Assembly (NCBI GenBank): GCA_963662155.1
Contig: OY759261.1
Location: forward strand, 1,509,727-1,573,726
Length of the DNA: 64,000 bases
Source of the DNA: Lamellibrachia columna
Lineage: Eukaryota; Annelida; Polychaeta; Sabellida; Siboglinidae
Direction of reading: 5' to 3'
Under the pieces are notes generated by a model. That model worked only from the letters and a program-made list of their open reading frames with translations, had not been told where the DNA came from and did not search any database. Of this stretch, positions 41,501-50,519 are shown in pieces. The position numbers and the translations under genes were made by a program. The first letter of the stretch is position 1, and the number at the start of each line of letters is the position of its first letter.

Positions 41501-44411
41501 TTGTATAAGACTGAGATAAAGATTGGATAAGACTGATATAAAGATTGGATAAGACAGATAAAGTTGGGTAAGATTGAAATAAAGATTGGTTAAGGCTGAT
41601 ATAAAGGAGACATTGTGTTTGCCAGGGGTACAATAGGAGACATTGTGTTTGTCAGGGGTACAATAGGAGACATTGTGTTTGTCAGGGCTACAATAGGAGA
41701 CAGTGGCCTCGCTCAGCACAGCTTCCAGCACAAAGGATGTGTCTATGTGCCAATGGAAAACACAGAGAAGAAACTAACATTAGATGAGGCGATGGACGTT
41801 GCCATAGAAACGGGTGCAGAGGAGGTGGAAGAAACACATGATGATGACGGCAACAGGGTCTTGAAGGTTGTGTCACATCAGTTTATCACATTGCTTAAAG
41901 TTTCCTCCTCAATTAAACTTTTTGCTCGTCTCATTTCATAATAATTTTGTGAAGATGGTCTCTTGTGTCGACCACAACATGGTGTCTTGTGTCGACCACA
42001 ACATGACATCTTGTGTCGACCACAACATGGCCTCTTGTGTCGACCACAACATGGTCTCTTGTACCGACCACAACATGACCTCTTGTGTCGACCACAACAT
42101 GGCCTCTTGTGTCGACCACAACATAGCCTCTTGTGTCGACCACAACATGACCTCTTGTATCGACCACAACATGACCTCTTGTGTCGACCACAACATGACC
42201 TCTTGTGTCGACCACAACATGACCTCTTGTACCGACCACAACATGGCCTCTTGTACTGACCACAACATGGCCTCTTGTACCGACCACAACATGACCTCTT
42301 GTACCGACCACAACATGACCTCTTGTGTCGACCACAACATGGCTTCTTGTGTCGACCACAACATGACCTCTTGTATCGACCACAACATGGCCTCTTGTAC
42401 CGACCACAACATGGCCTCTTGTACCGACCACAACATGACCTCTTGTGTCGACCACAACATGGCCTCTTGTGTCGACCACAACATGGCCTCTTGTATCGAC
42501 CACAACATGGCCTCTTGTACCGACCACAACATGGCCTCTTGTGTCGACCACAACATGGCCTCTTGTGTCGACCACAACATGGCTTCTTGTGTCGACCACA
42601 ACATGGCCTCTTGTGTCGACCACAACATGTCCTCTTGTGTCGACCACAACATGGCCTCTTGTGTCGACCACAACATGACCTCTTGTATCGACCACAACAT
42701 AGCCTCTTGTACCGACATCAACATGGCCTCTTGTATTTACTACAGATGTGAACATATCACTTCAACTATTCACACACTACAGATGTGAGCATCACTTAAA
42801 CTATTCACACACTACAGATGTGACCATCAACAAACCTGAGTCATGATGAGCCAAATAATTTGACCAGGGAGTTTTAATTTTTTAAATGAAATAAATATTT
42901 AACAATTGTGGTCTGAAACCAACTGATAAAGAGACAATGTTATGAATGTGAATTTAGGGTAGCTTTTACTTTATTAATTAATGTAAATCTTTTCCCAAGT
43001 GCACACAACAGGTGTTCAACAGTGTCTTCGTGCAAACTGAGTCACACTAGTCCAATCTCTTTAAAAGTACAAATCTTATTGTCTATCGTAGAATCATGTT
43101 ATACAGTATAAATGATATCTATTGTAACACCCTGACCACAGTTTGTTCTCAATCTCCAGTTCCTATTTACTTGATATCTACCCCAAAACATTCACATTAA
43201 ACAGTCAAAGTATATTTTTAATGTGATTTTAAAACATATTTGGGCAGTGAAGATGTTAAAATAAAGTTTCTAAACTATAATATAATATGATTTTATCAGA
43301 CTCTGTACCTCCAATAATAAACCAACTATAACTTTGCAGTAACACGGTAGTTGGAGCACCAGAGACTCGGGTAGAGGACCACTGAGAGGACCGCTGAGAG
43401 GACCAGGGAGAGGTCCGGGGTTCGAGTCCACCTGCTGTTATTTCTTAGGCAATTTTGTTCACCCCACTTGGCCTGTATCTTTTGGAAGGGACTAAAAGTT
43501 GTTGGTCCTTTCTACCTGGTGGCTATGTCAGGTCAAAGATGCCACAAGGTCAAGGTCAAATATGCCACATGGGGGGTAGATGTGTAACTTGTCTTGTTTG
43601 TATTTGTTAAACAGTAACAGATAAACTTTTGCATTAGCTCTGAGAAGGGCTGTTTGGGGTACACGTAATAAGACAATGTAAACATTGGTTCAATGAGATC
43701 ATTTGCTACTAGTTTTCGCAAACCCTTTTGACAAACACTGATCGAACAAATGCTGACACCATATAATAATAATATAATAATAAATGTATATATAAATTCA
43801 TATTTATGTCGCACAATTTCCTTGAAAGCTCGAAGTGATTTACATAAATGCGTGAAAAAATATATATAAAATTATACATATAAAATACAAAACTGTGTTC
43901 AAGCTAATACAAATAATTTAAAGATAAACTAACTATATATACATGTAATAGCAAATAAAAATAAAACCTTAGTCAATGTCACTAAATACAATTATTTTAC
44001 CTAAGATATTATAAATTTATAGTTAAATTAAACTTCAGCAAAAATAAAATAATATATAAAAAATCATAAGGTAAAATTCATTTTTAAATGTTAGTTTCTC
44101 AACAATACAGGAATGTTTTTGGACTTCCCTGAATGGCTGAACTAGATTTGTGTTTTCTTGATGTGGTGTGTGTTTTCATGATGTGGTGTGTTTTCTTGCA
44201 GTTTATCTCTGACCCTAAAGAGCTGCACACAGTAAAGAAGAACCTGCAGCAACTAGACCTGCTGGTGAGCGAGGCTAGACTGGAGTACATACCCAACATG
44301 TTCATCCAGCTGACTGAGGAACAGCTCCAAGTGGCCAGTCAGATGTTTGAACGACTGGAGGAACTTGATGAAGTTATACGAGTCTACGACAACATAGAGG
44401 CTCCTCAGTGA
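35187..44411 (+). CDS. TACO1: TACO1, mitochondrial YebC-family translational activator
   Basis: Five-exon plus-strand gene: 35187-35520, 36243-36352, 39819-39955, 40447-40627 (or its duplicate 41686-41866) and 44202-44411, giving 323 residues. Residues 1-75 are Arg/Ser-rich and poor in acids, as in a mitochondrial presequence. The YebC/TACO1 core starts at AGHSKWANIRHIKASKD (about 76), then EGGSADPKYNFLLARLLEDA, VPKTTIENALK, EAMDVAIETGAEEVEE, LEYIPNM and the terminal VIRVYDNIE, all close to human TACO1. In mammals TACO1 promotes translation of mitochondrial COX1. All phases agree. A cag acceptor 13 nt before the ATG suggests an upstream non-coding exon. Introns 1-4 all contain minisatellites. 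Exon 4 is present twice. Confidence 0.95.
35556..35795. repeat. 20-bp minisatellite, about 11 copies
   Basis: Unit ggctgtagggtggattggat with many point variants and a few longer units. It begins 35 bp after the TACO1 exon 1 donor, in intron 1. Confidence 0.92.
35796..36242. other. TACO1 intron 1, remaining part
   Basis: Contains a short run of three or four tcagggaaaattacat-like words (35833-35905). Otherwise unique. Confidence 0.6.
36243..36352 (+). CDS. TACO1: TACO1 exon 2
   Basis: 110 nt, acceptor atttatag, donor gtgggt. Encodes (E)GGSADPKYNFLLARLLEDA then KAKDVPKTTIENALKGL. It matches [20 protein letters not shown] and MPKSTIETALK of human TACO1. The donor was chosen so that phase 0 meets exon 3; an upstream gtttgg would break the frame. 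Confidence 0.92.
36755..39474. repeat. 32-bp minisatellite, about 85 copies
   Basis: Unit of 32 bp, cacctctggagataccataa then cattacatgtca. One position cycles among three states (cataac, cacaac, caaaac), with rarer variants gcacct, tacct and gaggtacc. Clusters with caaaac recur around 38340, 38915 and 39265. It makes up about 78% of TACO1 intron 2. The period is not a multiple of 3. Confidence 0.97.
39475..39818. other. TACO1 intron 2, 3' end
   Basis: Unique AT-rich sequence leading to the acceptor tgtgtgcag. No other feature seen. Confidence 0.6.
39819..39955 (+). CDS. TACO1: TACO1 exon 3
   Basis: 137 nt, acceptor gtgtgcag, donor gtaggc. Encodes AKTKDKGSVVYVQAKGVGNC, LLMVETFTEKSQRTRQEVQH, VMKKF(G). 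It corresponds to the central YebC region (human YLLYEGRGPGGSSLLIEAL... ADIRHILNKNGG). The Gly codon is split GG/G with exon 4 or 4'. Confidence 0.94.
40018..40372. repeat. 15-bp minisatellite, about 23 copies
   Basis: Unit cctatcctctgtggg with variants cctatcctccgaggg and cctatcccctatggg. The order of variants is itself partly periodic. TACO1 intron 3, ending about 75 bp before the exon 4 acceptor. A related shorter array is at 40948-41110. Confidence 0.95.
40388..40460. repeat. 30-bp repeat carrying tandem splice acceptors
   Basis: Two and a half copies of ggggtacaataggagacatt then gtgtttgcca. Two units end in tgccag, giving possible acceptors before 40417 and 40447. Use of the upstream one would add 10 codons (GTIGDIVFAR) without changing frame. 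Confidence 0.9.
40447..40627 (+). CDS. TACO1: TACO1 exon 4, first copy
   Basis: 181 nt, acceptor tttgccag, donor gttgtg, entering in phase 2 and leaving in phase 0. Encodes GTIGDSGFPQHSFQHKGCVY, then VPMENTEKKLTLDEAMDVAI and ETGAEEVEETHDDDGNRVLK. It matches the human [20 protein letters not shown]... EMAIEAGAEDVKETEDEEE region. A second copy lies 1239 bp downstream. Confidence 0.93.
40716..40818. repeat. 24-bp minisatellite, 4 copies (short paralogue)
   Basis: Unit tcttgtgtcgaccacaacat plus ggcc. The same unit reaches about 32 copies at 41954-42736, after the second exon 4 copy. Confidence 0.9.
40826..40945. repeat. About 37-bp repeat, 3 copies
   Basis: Unit ctacagatgtgaacatatca then cttcaactattcacaca. 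The same sequence is found after the second exon duplicate (42740-42825), so it belongs to the duplicated block. Confidence 0.88.
40948..41110. repeat. 15-bp minisatellite, second array
   Basis: About 11 copies of cctctgtgggcctat/cctct, ending with the same cagctgtgggtctatcctcc and acgggcctatgctgtaggc sequence that ends the array at 40018-40372. This marks the upstream edge of the exon 4 duplication. Confidence 0.9.
41375..41604. repeat. 21/22-bp minisatellite, about 10 copies
   Basis: Degenerate unit gattggataagactgagataa. Lies between the duplicated 15-bp array and the exon 4' acceptor; absent before exon 4, so it arose or was inserted after duplication. Confidence 0.88.
41607..41697. repeat. 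30-bp repeat carrying tandem splice acceptors, second copy
   Basis: Three copies of the same 30-bp unit as at 40388-40460, with possible acceptors before 41626, 41656 and 41686 (gccag, gtcag, gtcag). Each step adds 10 codons in frame. Confidence 0.9.
41686..41866 (+). CDS. TACO1: TACO1 exon 4', tandem duplicate
   Basis: 181 nt with the same acceptor and donor type as exon 4. By eye it differs at six positions. Three are silent and three change residues (G to A, F to L, P to A, giving ATIGDSGLAQHSF). Both copies are open and spliceable. Because 181 is not a multiple of 3 and the entry phase differs from the exit phase, including both would shift the frame. They are usable only as alternatives. 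Confidence 0.88.
41954..42736. repeat. 24-bp minisatellite, about 32 copies
   Basis: Unit tcttgtgtcgaccacaacat plus ggcc, with gtacc, gtatc and gtgtc and ggcc, gacc variants mixed. Several frames are open on both strands because the period is a multiple of 3. TACO1 intron 4. Confidence 0.96.
42830..43330. other. TACO1 intron 4, unique part
   Basis: AT-rich, no coding or RNA feature recognised. Confidence 0.6.
43335..43450 (+). mobile_element. tRNA-like SINE head
   Basis: tagttggagcaccagagact resembles an A box and ggttcgagtcc is a good B box. Between them an agaggacc motif is repeated about three times. Followed by caattttgttcaccccactt, which resembles the SINE body. Too distorted for a functional tRNA. 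TACO1 intron 4. Confidence 0.6.
43790..43870 (-). mobile_element. SINE/LINE tail fragment
   Basis: The minus strand reads gtaaatcacttcgagctttc then aaggaaattgtgcgacataa and ataaatatgaatt, a diverged form of the aagcgctttgag... gcgctatata tail of the SINE family in this window. Confidence 0.5.
43871..44201. other. TACO1 intron 4, 3' end
   Basis: Very AT-rich. Near the acceptor there are two or three tgatgtggtgtgtgttttc repeats (44159-44196). Confidence 0.6.
44202..44411 (+). CDS. TACO1: TACO1 exon 5 (terminal)
   Basis: 210 nt including the TGA stop, acceptor ttcttgcag, phase 0. Encodes FISDPKELHTVKKNLQQLDL, LVSEARLEYIPNMFIQLTEE, QLQVASQMFERLEELDEVIR and VYDNIEAPQ. Matches the human [20 protein letters not shown]... 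LEFIPNSKVQL... DVIHVYDNIE end. Confidence 0.95.
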   Translation, partial: FISDPKELHTVKKNLQQLDLLVSEARLEYIPNMFIQLTEEQLQVASQMFERLEELDEVIRVYDNIEAPQ

Positions 44412-44566
44412 TACTTCTCTAGTGACTGCACATATTTGTGGAAATTTTCGTCAATTTGGGAGAATAATTTAACATCCATTTTCTTTTAAACACAGCTATC
44501 AAGTTTACTCACTATCACTGTCAGTTACCGTTTTCAGTAAATTAATTCTTGGACGACTTCGTTTTC

Positions 44567-44635
44567 CTTCTGCTAGCCAGATGGCATAGCAAGCAGGCTG
44601 TCCTGTACATGGTTATGCCATCTGGCGAGCAGAAG
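44567..44635 (+). other. Hairpin in the TACO1 3' UTR region
   Basis: Arms at 44567-44588 (cttctgctagccagatggca) and 44614-44635 are 22 bp long with one mismatch and a 25-nt loop. It lies 156 nt after the TACO1 stop codon. The size of stem and loop resembles a pre-miRNA, but a small palindromic MITE is equally possible. Confidence 0.7.
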
Positions 44636-44916
44636 AACAGACGATTGCTGAAACATACTTTAGAGTTGTTTTTAAAAGAAACTATTAAATGGTGTACACA
44701 GTTGGACAATTGTACAACTTTGCCATCTGTAACCAGTTAGAATTGGATTATTCAAGTCACAAGACTTGTACAGTTAATCTGTCTTGAGATTAACCAAATC
44801 CAACCACGAGACAGTGTATTTTACAAAGTGTATGTATATAATAATATAATTGAGTATCAATGTGAGTGTCACATTGTGTGCCATGAGTAATATACACTTG
44901 GTGTCCTGTCACTGTT

Positions 44917-44922
44917 ATTAAA
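44917..44922 (+). terminator. TACO1: Possible TACO1 polyadenylation signal
   Basis: attaaa hexamer about 500 nt after the stop codon, before the SINE. Position only; no transcript evidence. Confidence 0.35.
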
Positions 44923-44979
44923 GAATTGACGATTGACTTCACAAAAAACTCTACAAATGATTAATATATGTGACCTTTT

Positions 44980-45115
44980 CTAGCCACCTAGTGGTTAGAA
45001 CATAACATTCTCATGCTGATGTTTCGAAGCTTGCGCGGTTTTGTTTCACTCCACATTGCCTCAGTTCACTCAGCTGTGTAAATGGGTACCTGGCTGTAGA
45101 TACTTAGTCCTCTAC
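44980..45115 (+). mobile_element. SINE 5' half (split copy)
   Basis: tRNA-like head with tagtggttagaacataac (A box) and gtttcgaagctt (decayed B box), then gttttgtttcactccacatt, gttcactcagctgtgtaaat and gggtacctggctgtag, collinear with the reference SINE. The remaining part resumes at 46190-46376. Confidence 0.75.
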
Positions 45116-45149
45116 GCTCAAGATAGAGCATTGGGCCAAAACGACTCTT

Positions 45150-46115
45150 TTTCAACGCACACTGTTATTTGCTGCTTTCTTCATTTCTTTCCAGGTGGTT
45201 CCATGTTTCTTTACTTCCTCGGCTATTGATCTCCTCCAAGTAGTTTTGGGTCTGCCTGTTTTTCTTTGTGGATTCCAGTCTAAGGCCTGTCTTGTGACAT
45301 TGTTGGTTTGTTTTCGGAGGGTGTGTCCTATTCATGTCCAGTTTCTTCTTGCAATCTCTCTCCTGATGCTGTGTTGGTCTGTCCTCCTGATGCTGTGTTG
45401 GTCTGTCCTCCTGATCCTGTGTTGGTCTGTCCTCCTGATGCTGTGTTGGTCTGTCCTCCTGATGCTGTGTTGGTCTGTCCTCCTGATGCTGTGTTGGTCT
45501 GTCCTCCTGATGCTGCGTTGGTCTGTCCTCCTGATCCTGCGTTGGTCTGTCCTCCTGATCCTGCGTTGGTCTGTCCTCCTCATGCTGCGTTGGTCTGTCC
45601 TCCTCATGCTGCGTTGGTCTGTCCTCCTCATGCTGTGTTGGTCTGTCCTCATGCTGCGTTGGTCTGTCCTCATGCTGCATTGGTCTGTCCTCCTCATGCT
45701 GCGTTGGTCTGTCCTCCTCATGCTGCGTTGGTCTGTCCTCCTCATGCTGCGTTGGTCTGTCCTCCTCATGCTGCGTTGGTCTGTCCTCCTCATGCTGCGT
45801 TGGTCTGTCCTCCTCATGCTGCGTTGGTCTGTCCTCATGCTGCGTTGGTCTGTCCTCCTCATGCTGCGTTGGTCTGTCCTCCTCATGCAGCGTTGGTCTG
45901 TCCTCCTCATGCTGCGTTGGTCTGTCCTCCTCATGCTGCGTTGGTCTGTCCTCCTCATGCTGTGTTGGTCTGTCCTCCTCATGCTGTGTTGGACTGTCCT
46001 CCTCATGCTGTGTTGGTCTGTCCTCATGCTGCGTTGGTCTGTCCTCCTCATGCTGTGTTGGTCTGTCCTCCAGATTTCTTTGTTTGTGGTTTTATCTTGC
46101 CTTTTGGGTTGTAGA
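45150..46115 (-). pseudogene. C-terminus of an RTE-type LINE ORF2, inflated by an internal minisatellite
   Basis: One minus-strand frame reads NKEIWRTDQHSM, then many RRTDQRSM repeats, then RRTDQHSIRREIARRNWT, a TGA stop where the family usually has Trp, IGHTLRKQTNNVTRQALDWN, RKTGRPKTTWRRSIAEEV and HGTTWKEMKKAANN, ending at a stop near 45152. The family pattern (ELWERTNQ... I...RRRWIGHTLRK... RGRPKTTWRR...E...G.TW) is that of RTE-like LINEs. The 24/21-bp repeat keeps the frame. It sits between the two halves of a SINE. Confidence 0.8.
45361..46074. repeat. 24-bp (some 21-bp) minisatellite, about 30 copies, inside a LINE
   Basis: Unit gctgcgttggtctgtcctcc plus tcat, with gatgctgtg, gatcctgcg and shorter gtcctcat variants. 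The unit is the LINE codons for R-T-D-Q-H-S-(M/I)-R on the minus strand. Confidence 0.95.
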
Positions 46116-46189
46116 TATTGGTGAGTATATATATATGAAAAAAATTGTCTTCCAGCAGTAATCACATCTAAAAATAAATAGAAACGGAT

Positions 46190-46376
46190 GGCATTGCTGT
46201 TGATTGCTCTGTCTTGTGTCTGACGGCACGGGGAGAAAGTAATTACATCATGGCTGAATGCTTCCCAGAGCAGTTGAATTGGTGTTGGAATGAACAGGTC
46301 TGCCACGGAGTGAAATGTAAATCGCTCTGAATGGTCCCAAGGACTGGAGACCGCGCTATACTATAGACTATATAGC
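46190..46376 (+). mobile_element. SINE 3' half (split copy)
   Basis: Sense-strand words gctgaatgcttcccagagca, ggaatgaacaggtctgcca, gtgaaatgtaaatcgctctg and ggagaccgcgctata match the second half of the reference SINE. With 44980-45115 this forms one SINE interrupted by the RTE fragment. Confidence 0.75.
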
Positions 46377-46902
46377 GAGGTTACCCGGTGATGACCGGGT
46401 GCATTACTGCAATGCAGTGCATTGGGAGTAAATTATGCCGGAGTGTGTTACTCAAGCAGCAGATTCTGGGACCGTGGTTCGTTGGTAGGGCGTAGACATC
46501 TGTAGTTGGAGCTCGAGCGAACACAAACACAGTTATCTATGGTTGTCGCAGTGCAAAGAACCTCCCCACGGCAAACAACGGCGCAAATACGAAACGAGCC
46601 CTCGTGTCATTCATCGCCGGCTCGTCTCACTAGCGCCATCTACCGTATACGTGTAATAAGAATACCGCGACCTCTCAAAAAGTTACGCCACCAAGCGGCA
46701 ATTGAATCGGATACAGACGGAATCGAGCCATTATAGTTTACTATTCTACTTTGTTGATTTGATGACGAATCAGTCCACGAATGCGGCCGTGCACAGATAG
46801 CAACATACAAACGTATTGCTTTGTAGATTTGATTACTTTTGTCATTTAGCAACTGTTGCAAGTCCGTGCTTTATGGTCTGTGGAGTTCAAACAAGAACCG
46901 TG
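46377..46902. other. Intergenic, small hairpins only
   Basis: Contains acccggtgatgaccgggt (7-bp stem) and tgcattactgcaatgcagtg. A weak tRNA-like stretch (ttggtagggcgtagacatct) at 46480-46520. No gene recognised. Confidence 0.5.
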
Positions 46903-47080
46903 CAGTGGTGGTCAGCCAGTGCTTGTCAGCCAGTGGTGGTCAGCCAGTACTGGTCAGCCAGTGGTGGTCAGCCAGTACTGATCAGCCAGTGCTGGTCAGC
47001 CAGTGATGGTCAGCCAGTACTGGTCAGCCAGTGGTGCACAGACAGTGGTGGTCAGCCAGTGCTGGTCAGCCAGTGTCTGA
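46903..47080. repeat. 14-bp minisatellite, about 12 copies
   Basis: Unit ggtcagccagtact/ggtcagccagtggt, loosely conserved. Confidence 0.92.
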
Positions 47081-47575
47081 TTGAGTAAGACAATAAAATA
47101 TGGTGACTGTTGGGGATAGTCTATTGCGATGTTGCTGTAATAGGTGCACTCCTTCGCCCGACCCGGTGACCGACTGTCGAACCAGCAGCCTGAGTTCATC
47201 TCCAGTGGAGGTCTGGTCACTCTGAATGTGTAGGCACTTGGCACAAATAAAGTAGAAAAACGTGATTACGAGATTTAACAACGAACAGTATTACATTGAT
47301 ACAAGTAGCCCTGTTGATTTGTTTTTGCCAACCGTCGTCACTATCACTAGTTCAGTGTACTATCGACAATAACTATCGATAGTTAAAATTACTATTGATA
47401 GTTTTGTATCACACCGAGTTCATAGTGTACCGATATATCTGCCTTCCTCTACAACCAATGCTAGTTGATCATATTGGCAATTGGTGTCGAACTGTGCCGA
47501 CTCCAGCCATTTGTCTCCAGACGTGTGAACAATAATTTACAGTGCAGTGTTGCAATGTTGTCTGTATCGAAGGTT
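47081..47575. other. Intergenic, no gene recognised
   Basis: Includes a self-complementary aactatcgatagtt (near 47369) followed by a related actattgatagt. Nothing else supported. Confidence 0.5.
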
Positions 47576-47712
47576 GATCTTCTGGAGGCCCTGTCTGAAG
47601 GCCCTGTCTGGAGGCCCTGTCTGAAGGCTCTGGAGGCCCTGTCTGAAGGCCCTGGAGGCCCTGTTTGAAGACTCTGGAGGCTCTGTTTGAAGGCCCTGGA
47701 AGCCCTGTCTGA
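47576..47712. repeat. Short ggaggccctgtctgaa repeat
   Basis: About eight loosely conserved copies of ggccctgtctgaa/ggaggccctg words of 11-15 bp. Confidence 0.85.
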
Positions 47713-47828
47713 CAACATCACATAACCGAAACATACCTATGTGTTGATAATGCAGAAGATATCTAATTTTTGTAGAATATTCTGTAGAATCTATATATTA
47801 AATTTTATTAATACACTAACTTTGGGGG

Positions 47829-50510
47829 CAGTCTGACAGTATCTCCTCCCAGGACAGTCTGACAGTATCTCCTCCTAGGACAGTCTGGCAGTATCTCCTC
47901 CCAGGACAGTCTGGCAGTATCTCCTCCCAGGACAGTCTGGCAGTATCTCCTCCCACGACAGTCTGGCAGTATCTCCTCCCACGACAGTCTGGCAGTATCT
48001 CCTCCCACGACAGTCTGGCAGTATATCCTCCCAGGACAGTCTGGCAGTATCTCCTCCCAAGGACAGTCTGGCAGTATCTCATCCTAGGACAGTCTGGCAG
48101 TATCTCCTCCCAGGACAGTCTGGCAGTATCTCCTCCCACGACAGTCTGGCAGAATCTCCTCCCACGACAGTCTGGCAGTATCTCCTCCCAGGACAGTCTG
48201 GCAGTATCTCCTCCTAGGACAGTCTGGCAGTATCTCCTCCCAGGACAGTCTGGCAGTATCTCCTCCCAGGACAGTCTGGCAGTATATCCTCCCACGACAG
48301 TCTGGCAGTATAGCCTCACAGGACAGTCTGGTAGTATCTCCTCCCAGGACAGTCTGGCAGTATCTCCTCCCACGACAGTCTGGCAGTATCTCCTCCCAGG
48401 ACAGTCTGGCAGTATCTCCTCCCAAGGACAGTCTGGCAGTATCTCATCCTAGGACAGTCTGGCAGTATCTCCTCCCAGGACAGTCTGGCAGTATCTCCTC
48501 CCACGACAGTCTGGCAGAATCTCCTCCCACGACAGTCTGGCAGTATCTCCTCCCAGGACAGTCTGGCAGTATCTCCTCCTAGGACAGTCTGGCAGTATCT
48601 CCTCCCAGGACAGTCTGGCAGTATCTCCTCCCAGGACAGTCTGGCAGTATATCCTCCCACGACAGTCTGGCAGTATAGCCTCACAGGACAGTCTGGTAGT
48701 ATCTCCTCCCAGGACAGTCTGGCAGTATCTCCTCCCAGGACAGTCTGGCAGTATCTCCTCCCACGACAGTCTGGCAGTATATCCTCATAGGACAGTCTGG
48801 CAGTATCTCCTCCTAGGACAGTCTGGCAGTATCTCCTCCCAGGACAGTCTGGCAGTATCTCCTCCCAGGACAGTCTGGCAGTATCTCCTCCCAGGACAGT
48901 CTGGCAGTATCTCCTCCCAGGACAGTCTGGCAGTATCTCCTCCCAGGACAGTCTGGCAGTATCTCCTCCCAGGACAGTCTGGCAGTATCTCTTCCCAGGA
49001 CAGTCTGGTAGTATCTCCTCCCAGGACAGTCTGGCAGTATCTCCTCCCAGGACAGTCTGGCAGTATATCCTCATAGGACAGTCTGGCAGTATCTCCTCCT
49101 AGGACAGTCTGGCAGTATCTCCTCCCAGGACAGTCTGGCAGTATCTCCTCCCACGACAGTCTGGCAGTATCTCCTCCCACGACAGTCTGGCAGTATCTCC
49201 TCCCAGGACAGTCTGGCAGTATCTCCTCCCAAGGACAGTCTGGCAGTATCTCCTCCCAGGACAGTCTGGCAGTATCTCCTCCCAGGACAGTCTGGCAGTA
49301 TCTCTTCCCAGGACAGTCTGGTAGTATCTCCTCCCAGGACAGTCTGGCAGTATCTCCTCCCAGAACAGTCTGGCAGTATATCCTCATAGGACAGTCTGGC
49401 AGTATCTCCTCCTAGGGCAGTCTGGCAGTATCTCCTCCCAGGACAGTCTGGTAGTATCTCCTCCCAGGACAGTCTGGCAGTATCTCCTCCCAGGACAGTC
49501 TGGCAGTATATCCTCATAGGACAGTCTGGCAGTATCTCCTCCCAGGACAGTCTGGCAGTATCTCCTCCCAGGACAGTCTGGCAGTATCTCCTCCCAGGAC
49601 AGTCTGGCAGTATCTCCTCCCAGGACAGTCTGGCAGTATCTCCTCCTAGGACAGTCTGGCAGTATCTCCTCCCAGGACAGTCTGGCAGTATCTCCTCCCA
49701 GGACAGTCTGGCAGTATATCCTCCCACGACAGTCTGGCAGTATATCCTCATAGGACAGTCTGGTAGTATCTCCTCCCAGGACAGTCTGGCAGTATCTCCT
49801 CCCAGGACAGTCTGGCAGTATATCCTCATAGGACAGTCTGGCAGTATCTCCTCCCAGGACAGTCTGGCAGTATCTCCTCCCAGGACAGTCTGGCAGTATC
49901 TCCTCCCAGGACAGTCTGGCAGTATCTCCTCCCAGGACAGTCTGGCAGTATCTCCTCCTAGGACAGTCTGGCAGTATCTCCTCCCAGGACAGTCTGGCAG
50001 TATCTCCTCCCAGGACAGTCTAGCAGTATATCCTCCCACGACAGTCTGGCAGTATATCCTCATAGGACAGTCTGGTAGTATCTCCTCCCAGGACAGTCTG
50101 GCAGTATCTCCTCCCAGGACAGTCTGGCAGTATCTCCTCCCACGACAGTCTGGCAGTATATCCTCATAGGACAGTCTGGCAGTATCTCCTCCTAGGACAG
50201 TCTGGCAGTATCTCCTCCCAGGACAGTCTGGCAGTATCTCCTCCCAGGACAGTCTGGCAGTATCTCCTCCCAGGACAGTCTAGCAGTATCTCCTCACAGG
50301 ACAGTCTGGCAGTATCTTCTCCCAGGACAGTCTGGCAGTATCTCCTTCCAGGACAGTCTGGCAGTATCTCCTCCCAGGGCAGTCTGGCAGTATCTCCTCC
50401 CGGGACAGTCTGGCAGTATCTCCTCCCAGGACAGTCTGGCAGTATCTCCTCCCAGGACAGTCTGGCAGTATCTCCTCCCAGGACAGTCTGGCAGTATCTC
50501 TTCCCAGGCG
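47829..50510. repeat. 26-bp minisatellite, about 103 copies
   Basis: Unit of 26 bp, ggacagtctggcagtatctc plus ctccca. Variants (ctcctagg, ctcatagg, cccacgac, atcctc, ttcccagg) occur in ordered blocks. The stretch 48056-48420 is closely repeated from about 48421, and blocks starting with cctcatagg recur near 48785, 49072, 49385, 49510, 49747, 49824, 50059 and 50163. The period is not a multiple of 3, so open frames cycle through all three phases. Confidence 0.97.
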
Positions 50511-50519
50511 ACGTCGTCC

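Noticed and set aside
41868..42788. Cys/His-rich repeat frames such as SCVDHNMA
   Set aside because: Looks metal-binding at first sight, but it is a 24-bp intronic array open in several frames, with no flanking coding exon in phase.
43335..43450. Functional tRNA gene
   Set aside because: A good B box, but the region between the boxes contains repeated agaggacc insertions and no cloverleaf can be drawn; a SINE head is the better reading.
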